Below are positions 1 through 5,371 of a stretch of 6,930 nucleotides of DNA, in pieces; the first letter of the stretch is position 1, and each line of letters begins with the position of its first letter. The position numbers were made by a program, and so were the translations under genes. Under the pieces are notes generated by a model. It was not told where the DNA came from. It searched no databases and saw nothing but the letters and a program-made list of their open reading frames with translations. Source of the DNA: Rhodocyclaceae bacterium (GTDB lineage Bacteria > Pseudomonadota > Gammaproteobacteria > Burkholderiales > Rhodocyclaceae); assembly GCA_013821865.1 (NCBI GenBank), contig PNJM01000143.1, positions 1 to 6,930 on the forward strand, written 5' to 3'.

Positions 1-2592
1 CGCTTCATCCTGCAGGACGCGGGGGCGTCGACCTATTACCTGTACTTCGACGTCGTCGCCAACGGACCCAAGGCGGCGAATCCGCAGGCGCCGATCAACG
101 GCAACTTCGAGCGTGGCGCGGCGGGGACGCAGAATCCAGCCGGGTGGACGGCAACCAAGACCAACGCGAATTTCGACGCGCAGGTGCGGCCCGGCGAAAG
201 CCCGAGCATCGCCACCGATGCCGGCGGTACGCCCAGCCCGGTGACGACGGACGGAACGCCATTTACCGGGAGCTTCTCCTACCTCGTCGGTGCGCGTACC
301 AACAACGAAGCGGCCAATGGCGCTCCGGCGGTAACCCTGTCGAGAACCATCGCGGTGCCCGCCGCCAGTCCCGGCAATATCGTCGTGCGCTACCGGCCGG
401 AGGGATGGGACAGTTCGGACAATGCGGCGACGCAGTGGGACTTTCTGCGGATTCGGCTGGTGGGTGCGACGACCACCGAGATCGTCGGCCCGACCGCGGG
501 CAATTACGTCACCTATCCTTTCGCTCCGAACAAGGGCACGGGGCAGATCGCGAACAATCGCTCCGGCTACGGCCGCTACAACTACTGGGATATGGACACC
601 AACGGCAACCACCGTTCGGGCATGACCCTGGCGGCAGGGTCGCAGCCGTGGTTTACCCGGACCTTCAGCCTGGCGACCTATGCGGGGCAGACCATCACGC
701 TGCAGATTACCTCGACGCATGCGACTTCCTACAAGTCCTGGACGCATATCGACGATGTCGAATGGAGCGTGGTCGCGGCGGGACTCGGTGCCCCCCAGGC
801 GAACCTGCCCAGCCTGCCCGGCGGCTTCAATGCCTACGAGACCACCACTCCAGCCGGGGCGATCACGGGCGTGATCAAAACAAAGGTGGCGGGCAGCGTT
901 TTCAACCTCGATCTGGTCGCGCTCAACACCGCCAAGACGGCAATTCTCACCACCTTCACCGGGGCGGTGAAGGTGGAGCTGCTGAACGCCAGCAACAACA
1001 GCGGCGTGCTGGATGCCAGCGGCTGCCGCAGTACCTGGACGGTGATCCAGACGCTGTCCACCAACCCCGTTTTCGTCGCGGGCGACAACGGCCGCAAGAC
1101 GGCGGCCTTTACCGAGAACAACGCCTGGCAGGACGTGCGCGTGAGGATTTCCTATCCGGCCACCGGTATGCCGACGGCAATCGGCTGCTCGACCGACAAT
1201 TTCGCCATCCGGCCTTCCGTCTTCGCCAATTTCACCATCACCGACAGCGACTGGCAGACGGCGGGCACCGGCCGCACGCTCAACAACACGGCCGCTCCGG
1301 GCGGCAACGTACACAAGGCGGGACGGCCGTTTACGCTGCGGGCGGATGCGATGAACGCGCAGGCCACTCCGGCCGTGACAAACAACTACACCGGCACGCC
1401 CGCGACAGCGCTCTCCGCCTGTGTCGGCACCGGCTGCACCAGCAGCTTCGGCGTCTTCACGGCAGGTTCCGCCGCGGTGGCCGGACAGATCAATTCGACC
1501 ACGGCAAGTTACTCGGAAACCGGCTCCTTCAGTCTGCAACTGGTGGATCAGACGTTCGCCAGCGTGGATGCGTCGGACTCGACCACTGCCGAGCGCTACG
1601 TGACCTCGGCGACCATCAGTGTCGGCCGCTTTGTGCCGGACCACTTCAGCCTCCAGGCCGGCAGCATTTTCACGCCGGCGTGTACCACGGGCGGATCGCG
1701 CCTGACCTACATGGGGCAACCGTTCGCCCAAGTGAAGTACACCTTGACGGCGGAAAATGCCTCGAATGCCGTGACTGCCAACTACACTGCCGCGGGTTAC
1801 GCGCCGGGGGCAGTCGGCATCGTTGCGGAAAACGCCGACAATGGCGTCAATCTCGGCTCTCGCGTGACCGGCGGCCCGGCGGTCTCATGGGCGAGCGGCC
1901 AGTATGCGGTGAATACCAGCGCTGCCGCCTTTGGCCGTAACACGGCGCCGGCCACGCCGGACGGCCCCTACGACAGCCTGCAGTTAGGCCTGCAGATCGT
2001 CGATGCCGATGGCGTCGCTCTGACCGGCGCGGATATGAATCCGGTCAGCAGCGGCAGTTGTTTGCCCGCTTCGTGTACCGCAGTGGCTTTGGGACTGACC
2101 GGCAGTGTGCGCTTCGGCCGGGCGCGATTGAGCAATGCGAGCGGATCGGCGTTGCTCGATCTGCCGGTTGGGCTGGCCCTGCAGTACTGGAACGCCGCGA
2201 GCGGCGGCTTCGTCAGCAACACCACCGACACCTGTACAGCCTTGACTGCCAGCGACGTTGCCCTGACCTTTGGCGGTGCCGGCAACAACCTTTCCGCCTG
2301 CGAGACTGCGGTGAGCATGGCTGGCGGCAGCCCCGCGGCGCTGAAACTTCTCAAGCCTGGGGCCGGCAACAATGGTTGGGTCGATCTGCGTTTGAACCTT
2401 GGCGCGGCGGCCAGCGGCAATACCTGTACAGGCATCGGTGCCGGGCCGGGTCCGGCGGCCACCACGGCGAACAGACCATGGCTGCAAGGCGCGTGGACGA
2501 GCGCTACCTACAACCAGGATCCGACGGCAAGGGCCACTTTCGACATCTACAAGAACGCCAACGAATTCATATTCATGCGGGAAAACTACTGA
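1..2592 (+). CDS. mshQ: MshQ-like secreted protein with DUF6701 region (5'-truncated)
   Basis: This is a large exported protein of the MSHA pilus locus. The frame is open from base 1 to the TGA at 2590-2592, giving 863 visible residues; the true start lies upstream, so the in-frame GTG at 184 is internal. Visible residues 33-258 look like a beta-sandwich/jelly-roll domain. It opens with NGNFERG, contains an aromatic-rich stretch (GYGRYNYWDMD) and closes with IDDVEW at 250-255, as many carbohydrate-binding modules do. From FNAYE (276) to the end it matches the DUF6701/MshQ pattern: DNFAIRP (399-405), GRFVPDHF (542-549), TYMGQPF (569-575) and the terminal DPTARATFDIY (840-850) ending in RENY. 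All ten cysteines fall in the second part (342, 396, 474, 479, 561, 687, 692, 745, 767, 809), including two CX4C pairs, which suits disulfides in a secreted protein. The role as pilus-associated adhesin or minor component is inferred from family and context. The family call is firm, the function is not. Confidence 0.85.
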   Translation, partial: RFILQDAGASTYYLYFDVVANGPKAANPQAPINGNFERGAAGTQNPAGWTATKTNANFDAQVRPGESPSIATDAGGTPSPVTTDGTPFTGSFSYLVGARTNNEAANGAPAVTLSRTIAVPAASPGNIVVRYRPEGWDSSDNAATQWDFLRIRLVGATTTEIVGPTAGNYVTYPFAPNKGTGQIANNRSGYGRYNYWDMDTNGNHRSGMTLAAGSQPWFTRTFSLATYAGQTITLQITSTHATSYKSWTHIDDVEWSVVAAGLGAPQANLPSLPGGFNAYETTTPAGAITGVIKTKVAGSVFNLDLVALNTAKTAILTTFTGAVKVELLNASNNSGVLDASGCRSTWTVIQTLSTNPVFVAGDNGRKTAAFTENNAWQDVRVRISYPATGMPTAIGCSTDNFAIRPSVFANFTITDSDWQTAGTGRTLNNTAAPGGNVHKAGRPFTLRADAMNAQATPAVTNNYTGTPATALSACVGTGCTSSFGVFTAGSAAVAGQINSTTASYSETGSFSLQLVDQTFASVDASDSTTAERYVTSATISVGRFVPDHFSLQAGSIFTPACTTGGSRLTYMGQPFAQVKYTLTAENASNAVTANYTAAGYAPGAVGIVAENADNGVNLGSRVTGGPAVSWASGQYAVNTSAAAFGRNTAPATPDGPYDSLQLGLQIVDADGVALTGADMNPVSSGSCLPASCTAVALGLTGSVRFGRARLSNASGSALLDLPVGLALQYWNAASGGFVSNTTDTCTALTASDVALTFGGAGNNLSACETAVSMAGGSPAALKLLKPGAGNNGWVDLRLNLGAAASGNTCTGIGAGPGPAATTANRPWLQGAWTSATYNQDPTARATFDIYKNANEFIFMRENY

Positions 2593-2686
2593 AAGGGGCG
2601 AAATTGGCACTAAATCACAAATTCCCCTGTTGTAATAATGTATTATCTCCTTTATCTCAAGCAAGTTATTATTGACGTTTCAACGA
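2593..2686 (+). promoter_or_regulatory. AT-rich intergenic region, probable promoter of the mshI-L operon
   Basis: This is the only non-coding gap in the window. By hand count 33 of its 94 bases are G or C, far below the flanking genes. It lies directly upstream of five overlapping genes, so a promoter here is likely. Candidate sigma70 elements are TTGGCA (2604-2609) as -35 with TGTAAT (2631-2636), although their 21-base spacing is too long, and TATTAT (2641-2646) as a -10 without a good -35. A small palindrome, ATAAT-gt-ATTAT (2635-2646), overlaps the second -10 and could be an operator or chance. No strong Shine-Dalgarno sequence precedes the ATG at 2687. The exact promoter cannot be fixed from sequence alone; read-through from mshQ is also possible. 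Confidence 0.4.
2594..2628 (+). other. Imperfect inverted repeat just after the mshQ stop
   Basis: AGGGG (2594-2598) pairs with CCCCT (2624-2628), and AATT (2602-2605) pairs with AATT (2620-2623). This gives a 5+4 bp stem with a CGA bulge on the left arm and a 14-base loop. It begins two bases after the mshQ stop codon. No T-run follows, so it is not a convincing intrinsic terminator. It might protect a 3' end, mark an RNA-processing site or reduce read-through into mshI. Chance is possible in a region this short. Confidence 0.25.
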
Positions 2687-3628
2687 ATGAAGGCCTTCCT
2701 GCCGGGCGGACAAAATAGCAAAGGGTGGATGGCGATCAGCCTGTACCCCGAACGCATCGATATTGCGCGCGTGAAGCGCAATGGCGACGGCCGCCCGGAA
2801 GTCGCCATGCTCGACTCCTATCGCAAGGAGGGCGGCGACAAGGAGTCGCTGGCGCGGCTGCGCAAGAGCCTGCGCCTGGGGAATCACCGCTGCGCCACGC
2901 TTCTCCGTCCGGCCGAGTACCAGATGCTGCAAATCGAGGCGCCAGCCGTGCCCCCCGACGAGATCAGGGAGGCCGTGCGCTGGCGCATCAAGGACATGCT
3001 CGACTACCCGCCTACCGCGGCGACGATCGACGTGCTCAACGTTCCGGGGGAGGGCGCCGGCAAGTCGCGCCAGGTGTTTGTCGTGGCGGCGAACAACGCG
3101 CTGATCGGGCCCCGCATGCAGATGTTCGAGGACGCCAAGGTTCCGCTCGAGGCGATCGACATCCAGGAGACGGCGCAACGCAACATCGCGGCGCTGTACG
3201 AAGTGGAAAACCGCGGGCTGGCCCTGCTCTCGTTCGACGAGAACGGCGGCCTGCTTACCTTCACTTTCAAGGGCGAACTCTATCTGGCGCGGCGCATCGA
3301 GATCACGGCTTCGCAAATGGCCGAAGCGGATGGGGAACGCCGCCGGCAGCTGTTCGAGCGCATCGGTCTCGAACTGCAGCGTTCGCTGGATCATTTCGAC
3401 CGTCAATTCAGCTTCATCCCGCTGGCCAAGCTGGTGGTGGCGCCGGTCGCCGAGGTGCCGGGCCTGATCGAATACCTCGGCGGCAATCTGTATGTGCCGA
3501 TGGAATCCCTCGATCTCGCCAGGGTGATGGACTTCCCCGCCGTGCCGGAGTTGAGAAACGCGGCGCGCCAGGCCCAGTGCCTGCATACGATCGGCATTGC
3601 GCTGCGGGACGAGGGGGCAGGGCAGTGA
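2687..3628 (+). CDS. mshI: MSHA biogenesis protein MshI (PilM-like)
   Basis: This 313-residue protein has no signal peptide or membrane segment. It is predicted to be the cytoplasmic actin-like component that binds the N-terminal tail of the PilN-like partner encoded next. Family signals are IREAVRWRIKDMLDYPP at 93-109 (the PilM/MshI 'A-V-R-W-x-I-K-D-x-L-D-x-P' block), RNIAALYE (165-172), FKGELYLARRIEI (194-206) and ELQRSLDHFDRQ (229-240). The usual PilM phosphate-loop motif near the N-terminus (DIG followed by Lys) is absent; residues 14-27 read WMAISLYPERIDIA. The second DIG-type loop is also missing, with SFDENGG at 182-188. ATP binding is therefore doubtful. I chose the ATG at 2687 because it gives a compact start (MKAFLPGG). 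An in-frame TTG at 2672 would add five residues, and neither start has a clear ribosome-binding site. The stop overlaps the next start by 4 bases. Confidence 0.88.
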   Translation: MKAFLPGGQNSKGWMAISLYPERIDIARVKRNGDGRPEVAMLDSYRKEGGDKESLARLRKSLRLGNHRCATLLRPAEYQMLQIEAPAVPPDEIREAVRWRIKDMLDYPPTAATIDVLNVPGEGAGKSRQVFVVAANNALIGPRMQMFEDAKVPLEAIDIQETAQRNIAALYEVENRGLALLSFDENGGLLTFTFKGELYLARRIEITASQMAEADGERRRQLFERIGLELQRSLDHFDRQFSFIPLAKLVVAPVAEVPGLIEYLGGNLYVPMESLDLARVMDFPAVPELRNAARQAQCLHTIGIALRDEGAGQ

Positions 3629-4278
3629 CCCAGCAGATCAACCTCTTCAATCCCGCCCTGCGGACGAAGCGCGATCTCCTGACGGCGAGAAATGCAGCCG
3701 TTGCTTGTGCAATCGTTCTGGTTGCCCTGGCTACATTCGTGATCTTCGCGGCGCAGCGTGCCGACCAGCTGGCGAGCGAGGCGCGCGACATCGAGGCGAG
3801 GCTGAAGAACGACCAGTCGCAATTCGCGGCGCTTTCCAAGCAGCTGGTCGAGCTCAAGCCGGATGCCCGCCTAGCAAAGGATCTTGCACAGGCCGAGCAG
3901 ATGCTCGCGGTGCGCAAGGAGATCATCGGCACCTTGCAAAGCGGCGCGATTGGCAAGACCGAGAGTTTCTCCGAATGCATGCGGGCGTTCGCCCGCCAAT
4001 CGGTGAACGGCCTGTGGCTGACCGGCTTCACCATATCGGCGGGCGGAAGCGAAATGGAGATCCGCGGCCGTACCGTGAGTCCCGAATCCGTGCCTGCGTA
4101 CATACGGCGTTTGAACGGCGAAAAGGCCCTCAATGGCCGGAGCTTCGCCGCCCTTGACATGAGCAGCCCCGCCGGGGACCCGGCAGCCAAGGCTGCGGCC
4201 GATCCGGCGAAACCGGCACCGCGTTTCATCGAGTTCAGCCTCATGTCGACCGGGCACGCTGCGGAGCGCAAGCCATGA
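3625..4278 (+). CDS. PilN-like MSHA pilus inner-membrane protein (MshI2-type)
   Basis: This is a 217-residue bitopic inner-membrane protein of the pilus alignment subcomplex. It starts with TQQINLFNPALR, equivalent to the conserved INL-type tail by which PilN docks into the PilM groove. One membrane helix follows at about residues 24-43, then a heptad-like Ala/Leu/Glu-rich coiled coil (about 44-100) and a periplasmic PilN-type fold (about 112-208) with GLWLTGFTI near 129-137 and MEIRGR downstream. An Ala/Pro/Lys-rich linker (180-199) precedes the last strand, FIEFSLMS. The start is GTG at 3625, overlapping the mshI stop as GTGA; GAGGGGG at 3611-3617 lies 7 bases upstream. Starting here places the docking motif at the very N-terminus, as expected. 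It should pair with MshJ through the coiled coils and periplasmic domains. Naming varies between genomes (mshI2, pilN-like), so I give no symbol. Confidence 0.85.
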   Translation: MTQQINLFNPALRTKRDLLTARNAAVACAIVLVALATFVIFAAQRADQLASEARDIEARLKNDQSQFAALSKQLVELKPDARLAKDLAQAEQMLAVRKEIIGTLQSGAIGKTESFSECMRAFARQSVNGLWLTGFTISAGGSEMEIRGRTVSPESVPAYIRRLNGEKALNGRSFAALDMSSPAGDPAAKAAADPAKPAPRFIEFSLMSTGHAAERKP

Positions 4279-4997
4279 CCAAAGGCAATCCCCGTGGGAT
4301 GAAGCAGCTGTGGGAGAAGCATTCGGCCAAATTCGATGCGATGAGCCTGCGCGAACGTGCGCTGGTCGCGATCGCCGCGCTGGCCCTGATCGTGCTGCTG
4401 GGCGAGTCGGTTTTTGTCGAGCCGCTGCTTGCCAAACAGAAGAACCACCGACAGCAGATCGATCGGCAGAGCGCGGAACTGGGGGCGATCCAGGGTCAGA
4501 TCGCCGCGCTGCAGCCGCGCCTGAAAGATCCGGATGCCGGCAACCGTGCGGCGCTGGCCCAGGCGAGGAATGAGATCGCCGCCATCGATGCGCGATTGAA
4601 GGGCATGGAAAAAACGCTGGTGGCGCCGGACAAGGTCGCGGCGCTGCTGGAAGACATCCTCAGGCACAACCGTGGCCTGAAGCTGGTGGCCTTGCGCACC
4701 CTTCCCGTCAGTACCCTGGTGGAGCGCAAGGACGGAAAGCCGGACGCGAGCGCCAAGGGCGAATCGGCAGCGCGTCCCGATCCCGGCGGAACCGAGGCGA
4801 GCATCTTCAAGCATGGCGTCGAGATCACCGTGCAGGGAAGCTATGGCGAGTTGCTGGTTTATCTGTCCCAGCTGGAGCAGCTGCCGCAGCAGATGTTCTG
4901 GAGCGAGGTGCGCCTGAAAGTGGATGAATACCCGAAAACGACCTTGAGCCTTACGGTGTACACTTTGAGCCTGGACAAGGCATGGCTGGTGGTATGA
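4275..4997 (+). CDS. mshJ: MSHA biogenesis protein MshJ (PilO-like)
   Basis: This 240-residue bitopic inner-membrane protein is the PilO/GspM-like partner of the preceding PilN-like protein. A short cytoplasmic tail (1-28, ending SLRERALV) leads into a membrane helix at about 29-48. A long coiled coil follows (about 50-115), rich in Gln, Ala, Leu and Arg. The periplasmic domain contains VAPDKVAALLEDILRHN from 116. A polar Lys/Asp/Pro-rich linker (about 153-175) precedes the most diagnostic block: KHGVEITVQGSYGELLVYL from 179, then FWSEV and YPKTTLSLTVYTLS near the C-terminus, matching MshJ. The ATG overlaps the previous stop (ATGA), and GGAG at 4263-4266 is 8 bases upstream, supporting this start over the in-frame ATG at 4299. 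The predicted role is to bridge the inner-membrane platform to MshK and the secretin. Confidence 0.88.
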   Translation: MTKGNPRGMKQLWEKHSAKFDAMSLRERALVAIAALALIVLLGESVFVEPLLAKQKNHRQQIDRQSAELGAIQGQIAALQPRLKDPDAGNRAALAQARNEIAAIDARLKGMEKTLVAPDKVAALLEDILRHNRGLKLVALRTLPVSTLVERKDGKPDASAKGESAARPDPGGTEASIFKHGVEITVQGSYGELLVYLSQLEQLPQQMFWSEVRLKVDEYPKTTLSLTVYTLSLDKAWLVV

Positions 4998-5371
4998 AGC
5001 ATATTGTCCTTTTCATGATTGCCCTGGCAATGCCGGCGGCAGAGGCCTGGGCTCAGGAAGCGCTGCCCGATCCGACAAGGCCGCCTGCGGGCTGGGCTTC
5101 CGGGCAGGCGGCGATGCCGGAAGGCTACGGCGGCGCCATGCTGCAGTCGGTGATCCTGCCGAGGCGCGGCAAGCCCGCGGCCGTCATCAACGGCGAGCGG
5201 GTCGAACTGGGCGGGAAGTACGGCGAGTTGCGGGTTGTGGGGATAAGCGAGTCCGAAGTCATCCTGAAGGGACCCGCAGGAGAGCAGGTCCTGAAGATGG
5301 TGCCCGAGGTGGAAAAACGCATGAGACCCGACTTGCGCAAGAACAAGGCGACCCGGGAGGGGGGGCCATGA
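4994..5371 (+). CDS. mshK: MSHA biogenesis protein MshK (PilP/GspC-like periplasmic protein)
   Basis: This small 125-residue exported protein has a classical signal peptide: Lys-2, a hydrophobic core at about 4-13 and a probable cleavage site after AWA (18-20). The mature protein begins QEALPDPTRPP; the DPTRPP motif is typical of MshK. Residues 49-108 form a compact beta domain (LQSVIL, INGERVELGGKYGELRVV, SEVILKGPAG) like the homology regions of GspC and PilP, which contact the secretin N-domains. It probably links MshJ and the PilN-like protein to MshL. The start is ambiguous. ATG 4994 gives an ATGA overlap with mshJ, matching the other junctions. ATG 4982 adds four residues, but its AAGG (4977-4980) sits only one base upstream. 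No strong ribosome-binding site serves either, so translation may depend on coupling. The 3' end carries a run of seven G. Confidence 0.83.
   Translation: MKHIVLFMIALAMPAAEAWAQEALPDPTRPPAGWASGQAAMPEGYGGAMLQSVILPRRGKPAAVINGERVELGGKYGELRVVGISESEVILKGPAGEQVLKMVPEVEKRMRPDLRKNKATREGGP
5355..5360 (+). promoter_or_regulatory. Strong ribosome-binding site for mshL inside mshK
   Basis: GGGAGG lies 7 bases before the ATG at 5368 and fixes the mshL start there. Alternative in-frame ATGs at 5386 and 5398 lack a comparable site. It runs into a G7 tract (5359-5365) and is the clearest Shine-Dalgarno sequence in the window, consistent with strong secretin translation. Confidence 0.75.

Noticed and set aside
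144..1940. A 598-codon open frame on the + strand inside mshQ, in another reading frame
   Set aside because: It is rich in Arg, Gly, Gln and His with no recognisable domain, typical of shifted frames in GC-rich DNA. The mshQ frame carries clear family motifs across the same bases.
2605..2619. Possible sigma54 promoter with TGGCAC as the -24 element
   Set aside because: The required -12 element is missing: at the correct spacing the sequence is CACA instead of TTGC, with no GC dinucleotide.
2594..2640. Intrinsic terminator after mshQ
   Set aside because: The hairpin has a bulge and a large loop, and GTTGTAATAATG follows instead of a T-run.
1968..2664. Overlapping reverse-strand open frames of 165 and 226 codons opposite the mshQ 3' end
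   Set aside because: They lie opposite the conserved DUF6701 C-terminus, lack recognisable motifs, and are explained by GC-rich antisense codon bias.
3414..4814. A 466-codon reverse-strand open frame across mshI, the pilN-like gene and mshJ
   Set aside because: It is antisense to three well-supported genes, has no family-like motifs and shows the low-complexity composition of a shadow frame.
4982..4993. Upstream ATG start for mshK adding Met-Ala-Gly-Gly
   Set aside because: Its only AAGG is one base away, too close to act as a ribosome-binding site, and ATG 4994 fits the 4-base overlap seen at every other junction. It remains possible.
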